From Rhynchosporium graminicola (lineage: Eukaryota > Ascomycota > Leotiomycetes > Helotiales > Ploettnerulaceae): a stretch of 64,000 nt of DNA. A model generated the notes under the pieces. It was given only the letters and a program-made list of their open reading frames with translations, was not told the origin of the DNA and did no database searches. Location of the stretch: the NCBI GenBank assembly GCA_900074885.1, contig FJUW01000020.1, forward strand, positions 798,844 to 862,843. The letters run 5' to 3'. The first letter of the stretch is position 1. Each line of letters starts with the position of its first letter. The position numbers and the translations under genes are program-made. Positions 20,236 to 31,656 of this stretch are shown here, piece by piece.

Positions 20236-21661
20236 ATGAATTTCGATGACGATGAACCCCCTATGCTAGTGGATGTTGGGGTGACTGAGATCGCAAATCC
20301 TCCAGAAGAGCCAAAGCCGATCAAAGTACCTATTACTATTGTAACAGGTGGGTTACCTCACAAGCAAGCATGTATGGGGAATATTTGTTTCCTTTACTAA
20401 CATGACCAGGATATCTGGGTGCTGGCAAGACAACTCTGATGAACTACATACTCAATGAACAGCATGGAAAGAAGATAGCCGTCATCCTCAATGGTATTTG
20501 TGATGCTCTCCACGTTTTCAAGTATATTTGACTAACTCTTGGTCCTAGAGTTTGGTGATTGTGAGTTTCTAAATGAGTAGAAAGATCAGGAGTTGGGGTT
20601 AATGACCTCATAGCCATCGATATTGAAAAATCCCTGACGGTTAACAAGGGTGGTGAGAAAGTCGAGGAATGGCTTGAAGTTGGAAATGGCTGCATTTGCT
20701 GCTCAGTGAAGTACATACTCCTCCTACAAAAGGCCCAGATTTCGCTAATACCAGGTTAGAGACTCTGGAGTCAATGCAATCGAATCGTTGATGGAGAAAA
20801 AGGGTGCCTTTGATTATATCCTTCTCGAGACAACAGGTCTAGCTGACCCCGGAAATATTGCTCCTCTGTTCTGGGTCGACGAAGGTCTGGGCAGTACCAT
20901 ATACCTCGATGGTATTGTCACTCTCATCGACGCCAAAAACATCTTGAAAAGTCTGGATGATCCTGTGCAAGAGACAATTCAACATGAGGAGCATGAGGGT
21001 TACCACGGACCTGCCTTGACAACAGCCCATCTGCAAATCTCACACGCTGATGTTATTGTCCTCAATAAGTCAGATCTTGTTAGCGAAGATGAATTAAATG
21101 CCGTCAAGGCACGAGTGCAGGCCATCAATGGTTTAGCAACTATCCACGTCACCTCTCACGGCAAAGTACCGCGCCTGGAAGGCTTTTTATTGGATCTTCA
21201 TGCCTACGATAATGTGGGAGCGCTGGATGTTGTAGACAAGGGCCATAGCCATCTGGATCCAGTGAGTAGTAGCATTCCGGGAGACCTTCGACCAGAAGCT
21301 GAAATTGATATAGACTATTGCAACTATCACCATATCCGTCCCACTGCTTGAGGCCGAACAATTACCCCGTCTTGATGAGTGGCTCAGATCAATCCTTTGG
21401 GACTCTAAATTACCCTCAACAGGTACAGGCAATGAATTATTCGAGGTCCACAGATTGAAGGCACGCTTGCCATTCTCAAATGGAGAAGTCAAGATTGTCC
21501 AGGGCGTTCGGGACGTCTTTGAAATCGTGGATGCGCCTATTGCTAGCGATTCTACACTGGAGACAGCTCCAAATCAACCGGGCAAGGTAGTATTAATTGG
21601 TAGACATCTTGTCAACCAGCCATTCAGAGAGAGCTTGATCAATATGATTGATTCCTCATAG
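20236..21661 (+). CDS. zng1: ZNG1/COBW-type zinc-chaperone GTPase
   Basis: Predicted 384-residue protein from six exons: 20236-20347, 20410-20493, 20549-20560, 20614-20710, 20760-21261 and 21314-21661 (1155 nt in total, divisible by three). Exon 3 is only 12 nt. Motifs in order: Walker [11 protein letters not shown] (residues 37-46), the metal-binding CxCC of the COG0523 family in NGCICCSVK (Cys96, 98, 99), a Walker-B-like [11 protein letters not shown], and the guanine-specificity NKSD (204-207). The C-terminal CobW domain ends with [10 protein letters not shown]. Known role of the family: GTP-dependent delivery of zinc to methionine aminopeptidase 1. The N-terminus reads [11 protein letters not shown] where animal ZNG1 has a CPELVP docking motif; the cysteine is absent. 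The His-rich stretch near residues 170-185 (EEHEGYHG) and the GHSHLDP segment may bind metal. Confidence 0.9.
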
Positions 21662-23126
21662 CCACTTTTTATCGACCTGAAGCTGGAGATTATTCAGGAC
21701 TCAGGTAGCCAAGCTTTTACATACAGCCATTTATCCAGCCCTGCTTCTTCACCTATCCGCCGATCTGCCAATGTCCAGAGCACTAACGGTCAGGATCATG
21801 AAGACAATATTCGCGGATCTTATCTTTTTCTGGGGCTGTGGAGCTGTGGGAACCATCCGCTACTGTGTCGACTTTTCGAAGAAGCCATCGGGGGTCGCAA
21901 TAGAGAAGTGCTTCCGAGCCACATGTCTCCACAGGTCTGCGAAGGACGTGCGTGGTGCGGCAGGATGGAGTAGTTTCTAGGACCTTCGAGGTCTTGCTCG
22001 ACTGGAACAGAGACATGGCCACATCAAATCCAGAATCGTCGAATGTGCACACATTGTCAGGATTGTGATCTCTCAATCAAAATGGCTCCCATGCTTCCAG
22101 AATGGTCCATCCTATCACATGGGGTCTTTGACAGCTCATGCCCAGGGCTAGGATTACACGTCGAAGGACGAGATGCGCAAGTAACCAACTAGCTAGCCAG
22201 TCCAGCTAAGCAAATAATTCCAGAGCAGCATGATGTTTCCACATCGACTGCGCCCCAGAAGCCAGGCAAAGCTGGGGATACCTCTAGAGCCTACTGTGTA
22301 CCGTAACTGGATGAATACCGAAGGATGACGAAGAATGAATACCTCACACCCTCCTCATCTCTGAAACTAATTGTACAAGTTATGCAATTCTGCTGCTTTG
22401 GCTCAACACATCATTGCCCCCCACATGCAGCGTCATTCAGAGTCCAGCGGGCTCCAGCGGAGCGGAGCGCGCACTGGCATTTTACTTAGTAATACTTACT
22501 TGGTAGTATCTGACCTTACCTAGTAATACTTACTTGGTAGTATCTGACCTTACCTACTTAGCCTTAGCCACATCTCAGCCCCAACAGCGAGGGGCAGTTC
22601 TCCCCACGTGACCTTGAATGTTGTGGTACAATACGGTACTGACTGTACCTACTAGAGCAAGCAAGGAAAGAAAGAGTGCTTGCTACGTGGCACTGGAAGG
22701 AAGGACAGAAGAAGCTTGAGATGTGAAGTTCGAGAGGTAATTTATCAGACAATCAGGTATACGAAGTACTTGTATATATATAGTATGGTGAATATCAAGT
22801 TCTAAATTTTATCCATAAATGTGAATAAACTCGGGTGAGGCAGGCAGCCTCGTTATGTTGCCCAGGGCAGCGAGCGACCTAGCTTTTCGAACCATGCTGA
22901 TTGTTGGAGAAGCACTAGGAACTGCTTGGAAGCTAACCGAAAATTTCCATCCCAAACAAGAACAAAACATCTCCCTCATAAAAGTCTACGCACGCCAGCC
23001 TTGCATGCCCCCACCATACACATTACACTTCTTTCTCTCGAGCACATCGCAAACATCCTCTTACAACGAAGACGGATTCTTTAAATACCCATTCTATCTG
23101 CAAGCAAGCCGTAAGCTACCGCAAAA
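21662..23126. other. Intergenic between zng1 and hsp88
   Basis: About 1.46 kb. The first part is the zng1 3' region; the last few hundred bases are the hsp88 promoter and leader. A perfect 34-bp tandem duplication lies at 22487-22554. I looked for a clean heat-shock element (alternating GAA/TTC with 2-nt spacing) upstream of hsp88 and found only imperfect pieces. Confidence 0.45.
22487..22554. repeat. Perfect 34-bp tandem duplication (2 copies)
   Basis: Units 22487-22520 and 22521-22554 are identical by eye. Each begins TAGTAATACTTACTTGG and ends GACCTTACC. Not coding. Confidence 0.9.
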
Positions 23127-25494
23127 ATGAGTGGTAAGTCAACACCCCGCGCCCACCGCGCCTTTTTGAGACCTGCTAACCTTGCCTGTGTCTGTAGTCG
23201 TTGGTGTAGACTTCGGAACGGTCAATACTGTCATTGCCGTTGCTCGGAATCGCGGAGTAGACGTCGTATGTGCTCCTCTACCTTGCTTCGATCTGTGGGA
23301 ATACTGATGAGGGGCAGATCACGAATGAAGTTTCCAATCGAGCCACACCGTAAGTCGCACACTCAAGAGAAATCCTCGATTGATGGTCTAACACCTTTGG
23401 CAGATCCTTAGTCGGTTTCGGTCCTAAATCTAGATATCTCGGCGAGCCTGCAAAGACACAGGAAATCTCCAACCTCAAGAATACCGTTGGCTCCCTCAAG
23501 CGATTAGTAGGCCGATCCTTCAGCGATCCCGATGTTCAGATCGAGCAAGACTTCGTCTCCGCCCCCCTCGTCGATATCAATGGCCAGGTTGGCGCAGAGG
23601 TTACATATCTGGGAAAGAAGGAGCGATTCACCGCTACGCAGCTTGTTTCCATGTTCCTCAGCAAGATTAAGCAGACTGCTTCTGCAGAGTTGAAGCTCCC
23701 AGTCTCCGATATGGTCATGAGTGTGCCATCCTGGTTCACTGACGCCCAGAGAAGAGCTCTTATGGATGCTGCTGAGATCTCAGGTCTCAAACTCCTCCGC
23801 CTCATGAACGACACCACAGCAGCTGCTCTCGGTTATGGAATCACAAAGACCGACCTACCAACCGGTGAGGAGAAGTCCAGACGCGTGGCTTTCGTCGATA
23901 TCGGACACAGCAACTACACAGTGTCGATTGTCGAGTTTAGAAAGGGCGAATTGACTGTCAAGTCTACTGCCTACGATCGCCATTTTGGTGGCCGTGATTT
24001 CGATAAGGCTGTTGTTGACCACCTCGCCGCTGAGTTCAAGGAGAAATACAAGATTGACATCAAGAGCCACCCTAAGGCTTTGGTCCGTGTTCACGCCGCT
24101 GCTGAGAAAATGAAGAAGATCTTGTCCGCAAATCAACAGGCACCAATCAACATCGAGTCCTTGATGAACGATGTTGACGTTTCATCCATGATGACGCGTG
24201 AGGACCTCGAGAAGCTTGTTGAGCCCCTTCTAAAGCGTGTCCACGTTCCTCTGGAGCAGGCCCTAGCTGAGGCGAAGTTAAAGGTAGAGGATATCGACAT
24301 TGTTGAGTTGGTTGGTGGATGCACCCGAGTGCCTGCCCTCAAGGAGCGAATTCAGAAGTTCTTCAACAAGACCTTGTCATTCACACTTAACCAGGACGAG
24401 GCTATCGCGCGAGGATGTGCCTTCAGCTGTGCCATTCTATCCCCAGTCTTCCGTGTCCGTGATTTCGCAATCCACGATATCGTCAACTACCCTATCGAAT
24501 TTACCTGGGAAAAATCCCCCGATATTCCAGATGAGGATACCAGCTTGACTGTCTTCAACAAGGGCAATGTTATGCCATCCACCAAGATTCTTACCTTCTA
24601 CCGCAAGGAGACCTTTAACTTGGAGGCCAAATACGCCAAGCCCGAGCTCCTTCCTGGAAAGGTCGATCCTTGGATTGGCAGATTCACAGTCAAGGGCGTT
24701 AAGGCCGATTCGAAGGATGATTTCATGATTTGCAAGCTCAAGGCACGACTGAACTTGCACGGTATCTTAAATGTGGAATCGGGTTACTACGTCGAGGATG
24801 TTGAGGTCGAGGAGCCTATTGTCGAGGAGAAGGACGCCGAGAAGAAGGATCCCGATGCCATGGATACGGAAGAGAAGCCAAAGACCCGAAAAGTCAAGAA
24901 GCAGGTTCGCAAGGGCGATCTTCCAATTGTGTCAGGCACATCTTCTTTGGACGAGTCAATTAAGGTATCCTCAGCCGAGGCAGAATCTAGCATGATCATG
25001 GAGGACAAGCTTGTCGCCGATACAGAAGACAAGAAGAATGAGCTCGAGACGTACATCTACGACATGCGAAACAAGATTGATGATACCTACGCCGACTTCG
25101 CCAACGAGGACGAGAAGACCAAGTTGAAGGCGAAGTTGGAGTCCAGCGAGGTAAGCATCTTCTTTGATTGAGGAAAAGTTTGGGATTACTGACGTGTAAA
25201 CAGGACTGGCTTTACGACGAGGGTGAGGACGCTACCAAGGCCATCTACCAGGCCAAGTACGATGAGATCCGCACAATAGCTGGTCCGATTGCCCAACGCT
25301 ACTTCGATAAGGTTGAGGAGGAACGTCAAGCTGCTCAAGCAATCGCCGATGCTGAGGCAGCCAAGAAGCGAGAGATGGCTGAGGCTGCGAAAAAGGCTGC
25401 GATGGCACAAGAGGCTGCTACCAAGGACGAAGAAATGACTGATGCCGATACGATCAAGCCGGATGAGGTTGCTGAGCCTGAGGAGAAGAAGTAG
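23127..25494 (+). CDS. hsp88: Hsp88/Sse1-type Hsp110 chaperone (Hsp70 nucleotide-exchange factor)
   Basis: Predicted 714-residue protein from exons 23127-23133, 23198-23265, 23318-23349, 23404-25150 and 25204-25494. The first coding exon is only 7 nt (ATGAGTG); the junctions give MSVVGVDFGTVNTVIAVARN. The N-terminal ATPase domain has VGVDFGTVNT, SVPSWFTDAQRRA, LMNDTTAAALGYG, VAFVDIGHSNYTVS and DIVELVGGCTRVPAL. The substrate-binding region follows, with an acidic and lysine-rich insertion (about residues 490-530), a helical lid (NELETYIYDMRNKIDD, DWLYDEGEDA) and a charged tail. Length and the insertion match fungal Sse1/Hsp88 rather than canonical Hsp70; there is no EEVD end. Known role: cytosolic co-chaperone that drives ADP release from Hsp70 and holds unfolded protein. 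The early cluster of three short introns is conserved-looking. Confidence 0.95.
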
Positions 25495-26225
25495 ACGATA
25501 CACATCAATGGCCTTAATGATATGATGACCGGGGAGATGATGGGTGGAATTGCATTTAGGGGTCCCGGCTGAACCATTTCTAAGGCCAGGCGACTCAACT
25601 CCTTCTCTGGGGAGAATTGCTTTCCTGTTGGCTCGGTGCGCGTTATAGATAGCGATGTGACAAGGATAGAAATGGAAATCGTAAAAAATGCCCCCAAGAA
25701 TGGCCTTATCAAGGATGTAGAGATAGACTTTCAGCGCCCACAAAAGTAAGTTTCATAGGGCAGTCTCCCAAGTTTTTCGCTTATCACTACGAACCAAAAC
25801 ACATGAGACAAGTGGCCTCCATTGCACAGATGATAGATTTTGGATCCAAACAATTACTGCGCTCACATCTTTTATTTGATGTAGAGAGTTCCATCAAGAT
25901 AAGTATGTGCCATCTCTAGTAATAGACCCCAAATCTGCAGTTTCATACTATGAATCAGGCCAAGGAAATTCGTAATGCTAGGATGAAGCCCTCAAATGTC
26001 CGTCACAATTCGAAAGTGCTCCAAGACCCTGGAATTCGTTCAACAGATGCCCAAGGAGATAACCGCTTGCTCGAGGTTCCTTACGGCTAACTAACGTGTG
26101 TGGTGAAAACCACCAAGGATATTAGCAGATGCCAGACTCGTCGCCTGTTTGTTGTCCTTTCTACAACATATGCAATCCTCGCATGCCGGGACGTCCCATG
26201 ACCTCACGGTCCTATCCGCAGCCAG
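25495..26225. other. Convergent intergenic region
   Basis: About 730 bp between the hsp88 stop and the end of the minus-strand C2H2 gene. Antisense frames reaching into hsp88 are shadows. No repeat or RNA gene seen. Confidence 0.45.
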
Positions 26226-27295
26226 CTACGCTACATTACCCGCAGACCCGATATCGTCGTACTGCATTCCATGCGCAATCTCGAAATGTTTTCAGCAATT
26301 CAAAGTCGGTGAACCGCGAGCGGGAAGCCGAGGAACAAGACCCTATGCCGCATTCGAAAAGACCATGGGATTTCTTGATGTGCTCTACGATCTCGTCTTG
26401 GGATTGGAAGTGACTCTGATCTCCTGCTTCGCAGTGGCTGAGTGGACATGCGTCTCCTGAATGGCTGGACCGGAGATGGTTGAGCCCATCTGTCTTTGCG
26501 TACGAAGATCTTGGGGTCCTTTTCGCAGTGCGGATATGGGCACTGGAAACGTCCTTGTCGCTCTCCGGAATGGGTGCGTAGGTGACGTTTGAGATCAAAG
26601 TTACTCCTGAACGGCGTTCTACGGGTACAACTCGGAAAGTTATAGAGTAATGGCGAGACGTGGATGTTCTCCAGATGGGTCTGAAGCATTCTGGAAGACC
26701 TGAAGAGGGCTTTGGAAGGACATTTCGGCCACGCACAGCGACGAGGCTGACTACCGGACCATTTGCCGAGGGCTTGATGAGCGTGATCCTGGAGGTGGAC
26801 TTTAAAGTCACACATCTTCCGGCAGGCCGAAGAGGTGCATCCAGAGAAGTCACAACGGAGAAACTGCACGGCTTCTCGAACCGGAGAAAAGCTCACGGGG
26901 CTACCCAGAGCGCTGCTCATGGTGCCAAGTGAGAACGTATCATACTTCGCCTCTCTGGCCGGGCGAGGAAACTCGTGGCCATCCTCGAAAAGGCTCCTCG
27001 TATATGCATGCATCGATGCTTACGGAGTCTGCTGGCGATGAGACGTCGATGGAGGAAGCAGAACTGGAAAAAGACGAGTCAGGTGAACGAAATGGCAGAA
27101 TGCCATTTTCTTAGCTAGTGTTGGATAGAGCCATGGAAGAATGCCTCACCTATTTGGGCCAGCCTCGTCCAAGTCAGCCTCGAATCCGGGATAGCTGAGC
27201 TCTGCTGCACATGTATCGAACTCGATAGAGCTTGGTACGGAAAATATGCGTTCGAGGCTATTGAATTCAGACGAATAGAGGCTGACCTGTTCCAT
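26226..27295 (-). pseudogene. C2H2 zinc-finger protein with two +1 frameshifts
   Basis: The 5' part models cleanly: exon 27295-27150, intron 27149-27064 (GTGAGG..CCAG), exon 27063-26946, intron 26945-26864 (GTATGA..GCAG), then exon 3 from 26863. It encodes an acidic S-rich leader and C2H2-like modules: LRCDFSGC, RRCAWPKCPSKALFRSSRMLQTHLENIH, FRSNFDLKRHLRTHSG and CPYPHCEKDPKIFVRKDRW. Near 26485 the frame must shift by one base, at a GGG run, to continue LNHLRSSH, CPLSHC and IVEHIKKSHGLFECGIGSC. Near 26295 a second shift at an AAAA run continues HFEIAHGMQYDDIG to a stop at 26226-26228. With both shifts repaired conceptually the finger spacing is regular. Either two real indels have killed a recent gene, or the assembly has two homopolymer errors. 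Other genes in this window show no such errors. Confidence 0.72.
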
Positions 27296-28272
27296 CCCCC
27301 TGAGGGAAATGGGAGAGTCGATCGAGTTCCACCGGTGAGTGAAATGGGCGGAGGTGAAGGGGATGAGGCACTTTTAATATACCTGTGCCCGGCGAGACTT
27401 ACTTTTGGGCATCGACACACCATCATACACACGCCTGGCTGCAGCTGCGCCCGGTGGATTGTAACACCTTCAATCATAAGCTTGTTTTGGACTCTGTTAC
27501 ATTGGCTTCTGCGTTGACTCTGCAGTATTCTAGATGGAAAAGGATCCGAGGCGCCTATTTAACAGAATACTTAGTTCGGGATTGCTTGAAAGTCAGAATC
27601 CACATAGCCTGTTTGTATTCTACTCCTGATCCTTCTTTAAAACCAGCTCTGAGTGTTACCACTGCGGTAATGACCACAAACATAGAAGTAGGCTATAGCT
27701 TTTCGTACACCAGTCAAAGTGGCATCCGGGAAAGGCAAGTGAATGATGAGTAAGGGTGTATCATGGAAAATTTCATCAACAAAATTGATTATCAAGCAAC
27801 ATGAACACCCTGTTGCTCTTCTAGAACTCTTTTACTGTCTGTCCCAAATGATCCTTGCGGCTTGAAGGTATAGGCCTTAGATATATGTACAGGCAGCATC
27901 AGATTTACCACTTTGCTATAACTGAGTTTATGGAGTAGTTGCAGGAGTGATGCTATCGTCAAATAGTAATAACACAAATAGTGAATACAGCGTAGACTTG
28001 AAAAAAAGAATTTCAAGAACCCAGCCTGCAAAACATTGCCAGAACATGTGAGAAGAAGGCATGATAGAAAAGATATCCGCTTCAGTAGTTCAGTCGTCAA
28101 ATAAAAGTGCTCAAACAAAAACTGCTATCTCGCTAACCACAACCTGGTAGCACCAAAAATAGCCCTGAGCAGGATTAACAGATGGCCTACTCTCCTCTCA
28201 GCTTTTAGCGGCATACTCGTGAATAACATGAGCTACGTTTGTATGCTCAACGCATTCCTCCCAAGACTCAAA
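27296..28272. other. Intergenic between two C2H2 genes
   Basis: About 980 bp. It should contain the promoter of the downstream (26.2-27.3 kb) minus-strand gene and the 3' UTR of the 28.3-29.4 kb gene. AT content rises around 27780-28130, but I see no coding or repeat structure. Confidence 0.4.
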
Positions 28273-29389
28273 TCACCAAGGCCGAGGACAGATGAAGCAA
28301 CAACACTCTGAATGGTATTTAGTATTATGCTCTCGAAGCTTGTCCTTACGATTGAACGCTTTGACACGAGCTGGGCAATCATCGTGTAAGCATTTGAATG
28401 GCTTGTCCGATTTGTCGCCATGCTTACTTCGATAATGCCGGTCTACGTCGGACTTGTTGGCAAATGGTCGAGGATACAAGCAAGAGGGATGGCTGCACCA
28501 TATACCTTTCGAGTGAACATTCTTGATATGGGATCGGTGTTTGTGGAATGTCTTGAAAAGGTGTTCTCCTTTGCAGCCAAGTAGGAGACATCGACTTGGC
28601 CTGTAGTGGGCTTCGAGCCCAGAAAGAGTCGCTCCTGTCACCGGCTCATCAGATCCATGAACTTTGTAGTCGTCGTCGTTTTCATCGTCGTGATCTCCCG
28701 CGTAATCATTCTGTACGTCGGTCGTGCGATAATCGTTCTGTATCGCCGTTGAGTTAGACCAAGCTGTCGAAGTGTTGAACGTCCGTGGTGCAGTCCTAAG
28801 TTTGTCGTAAGATGACCAAGTTGTAGCTTGTGTTAAGTCGTGGCCCATTATGTCATTGGGGTACTGTTGCAGCTGCCCTGTTTACTTGTCAGCACATTCT
28901 TGGAAGGAAGATGAAAGCCCATTACTGGAAGCCACTCTTGCACAGGTTCGAGTTCACTTTGTAGAAAGATGACTTACCATTCTGGACCGCTTCTTTCCCT
29001 GAAACCCGCCCATATCCTGTCTCATGCCTCTGCGTCATATTGTAGGATTCACCACCAACGCCGCTGACAGCAGACCGGCCATCAAGTCCTCCCATTTCAG
29101 ACAAGCGCTGATCCATCACGAGGACCAGTTCGTCTCCAGACAGTGATGGGTCGATGACCTCTTCTTCAGTTAGGCTCTCGCAAAACTCTGTATAGTGACA
29201 ATAGCGCTGTAGGCAAATGTTGCAGTATCTCGCATTTTGTTGCCATGGTCGACTGTCGATATTCTCGGACTCACGAGGAGAGATATGGTATCTAAAGATC
29301 GTCCGAGATCCTCGGTTCAATAACGACGATGATGCGATTTGGCGTTGGAAGCAGATGTATTGTTGATCCATCTTGTAGATTGCATACAT
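28273..29389 (-). CDS. C2H2 zinc-finger protein, uncharacterised
   Basis: Predicted 338-residue protein from exons 29389-28978 and 28877-28273 (intron 28977-28878, GTAAGT..AACAG). The start may be the internal ATG at 29371. The N-terminal half is non-conserved and includes a small CNICLQRYC cluster. An acidic stretch (DHDDENDDDY) precedes the zinc region, which has CLLLGCKGEHLFKTFHKHRSHIKNVH, CSHPSCLYPRPFANKSDVDRHYRSKH and CLHDDCPARVKAFNRKDKLREHNTKYH. These are three C2H2-type modules with long, irregular loops, ending in CCCFICPRPW. The order and loop types resemble the frameshifted gene about 1 kb away on the same strand, including a final RKD-type finger, so the two may be distant paralogues. 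Probably nuclear; no function can be assigned. Confidence 0.75.
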
Positions 29390-31656
29390 ATGTTGAATAT
29401 TCTGCGCAGGGTTAAAAGTATGCTGGAGGAATTTGCTAAGCAGTGTTAACTTGTAGGTTCGGAGTTGTCAGCTACTTGTAATATCAAGTGTTGCGAGGTA
29501 CTTCTTAGAAGAATAGTGATTTTGAGTGCGAAAACCGATCAAAATAATCGTTGTTTGTTGCATTGACACGAGTCGGAGGTTGCTTGTATCATAATCTGGT
29601 CTGGGAAAGGGAGTTTAAGCAATTCTCCAGATTGAGAGGTGCCCAGTCGCTTATGTACGTCGAGGCAAGTGCAAGTACTTTGACCGATGAAAGGTACGCG
29701 CAATTCGTCGCAGATTTTTCCAAGCCACAGAAACTAGGTACCGGTCCTGGTACCAAGGCCGCTGCACTCTCGTTCACATCTGGCAGACTTAGAGAGCCTC
29801 TAGTTCAAGTATTCGAAAACAGCGTGATGCATTGCCAGCGAACGATTAACCAGGATGGAGACGGTATATCCACTCCGTTCACGAGAGCGACTCAATGATG
29901 GTTGAGATGAACAGGAACAGTCACTGGCCAGCCATGATGGTCGTGAACCATAGCAGGTCATCAAGGAGGCAAAGCCGGCCTAGATTGACACAAGCATGAT
30001 GCTTCGGAGCAGTCCCCCTAGCCAAGAAGCATTCGGGAAGGAAAATACTCATACCAAGCAGTACTTTGGAAAGCGACACTGCCTGCACTGGCAAGGGGTT
30101 GTGAATCTGTACGTTTATGTTACAGGAGCTTGAATCATCGCTCTTGGATCGCTTGCCAGAGAACCTCGTCGAGTCATGTGGTCTTACTCGTCCGAGATAA
30201 TCAAGAGAGCCTCATCCGAAAGATAGTTTCCTTGGCTGCTGCGGAGAGCAAGTAATAGGTGAGTTCCAGATGCTTCCCTCACAGTAGACGACATGTTGGC
30301 AGGCTCAAGCAGATACTGTCGATGAGCATCGAGACAGAATGCAGCCGCTGTGGTACAGTCAGTGGCGAAAGACGAGAATAGTTTGTCCATCTTACCATCG
30401 TCAACGGTGTCTATTGGACTTCGAAGTCCTGAAAGTCAGGCTAGTGTAGGCGGCAAGGTAGACTGGGAGGCATACTGTGAACCAGGCTGACCATGTTTGG
30501 GAAGAGAGTGCAGCCCTCGATCACCTAAAACACTCACCGAGAGCTGGTGCTGTGATTGAGAAAGAAGGCAAAATATCTGGCTGTTTTTAAGACGGACACC
30601 CTCAACTTATGGCACACGTAGAGGGCGCTTTACCTCCTCACCTCCAGCCTTCCTGCATTCGATATGGATGACTAAAAGACGACATGATAGGCGGGATGAG
30701 CAAACAATGATGCAGCTTCCAGAACCGAGGAGAGGCTGCGATTGGGTTCTAAGCGAGTGTCTTTTCAGCCCCAAGCAGCAGAGCTCCAGAATTGGAGAAT
30801 AGGAGAGATAAAAGATGCGGGGGACGGGCTTCTCTAAATACTCGAGTATCTCACAACGAGGCTGTCTCGCAGTTGAGCCGACGAAACCTTGTCTTCCACT
30901 TCGCAACCACAACTTTACCTTCATGTTGAGACTGTTCAAAGGCAGGGCGTTCCAAAACCACAACACCGAGTACATCAAAGCTTCGTCGAAGTCCAATCGA
31001 TTAGCAGATACTCAAACACATGTGTACCCAAGGAATATAATACCGACCCAATACCCACAAATCACTGATAGTTGACTGTATTGTTGATATGGACATGGGA
31101 AACGTTCCAAAGATAATCGCCCAAATTGCTCCGATGTGGCCCTCAAAAAGCTATCAAATCCATTTGCAACAATTGGCTAACCAACGAAATTTTTGCCACT
31201 TAGGGACAACCACTGCCTAAAGAGACAGCCGAAACCCTTTTCTACACTATTTGAAATCCCTGGATATTCTCGGCCTGCATATGCACTTCAGCCAGTAGAC
31301 TACTGCTGGTTAACGATCCTTGAATCCAATTGCACATGATACGTTGCGAATACCAAAAGCCATCGATCCTCCAACGTTGCCGTCATGGGGAGAATCTTCT
31401 CGAGCCCGGTGTTGGACAGCTAGTACCAGCGATGACTCTCCCTATGGTATTGGTCATAGCAAACATTCAAGCGGGAGGATCTTTGCTTACCATACAACCC
31501 GACTCCATACTGTGAACAGACAAAAGAGCTATTCTGAGTGGAACTTCAGTTGGTAGTTGACGGCCACAGGCCAATCCATTATAGACGATGCTATACAAGG
31601 AATCATACAGCCGCACGCTTCCAAATTCTTTCGTGACCCATTTTACTTCCAGACCA
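29390..31656. other. Intergenic, no supported gene
   Basis: About 2.3 kb. The part next to 29389 is the promoter of the minus-strand C2H2 gene. One coding-like minus-strand fragment (30184-30390) is listed separately; the remaining open frames show no recognisable features. Confidence 0.4.
30184..30390 (-). pseudogene. Possible coding fragment, unrecognised
   Basis: A minus-strand open frame reads MDKLFSSFATDCTTAAAF, then CLDAHRQYLLEPANM and LLALRSSQGNYLSDEALL to a stop. Composition and phrasing look protein-like, perhaps the C-terminus of a regulator. I cannot recognise a family, and upstream pieces do not join into a consistent model. It may be a decayed gene end or chance. Confidence 0.2.

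Noticed and set aside
22700..23126. Heat-shock elements upstream of hsp88
   Set aside because: GAA and TTC triplets occur, but with 0-, 1- or 3-nt spacing rather than the required alternating 2-nt spacing. Not strong enough to call.
24437..24760. Antisense open frames inside hsp88
   Set aside because: Codon-bias shadows of a strongly expressed gene; no independent features.
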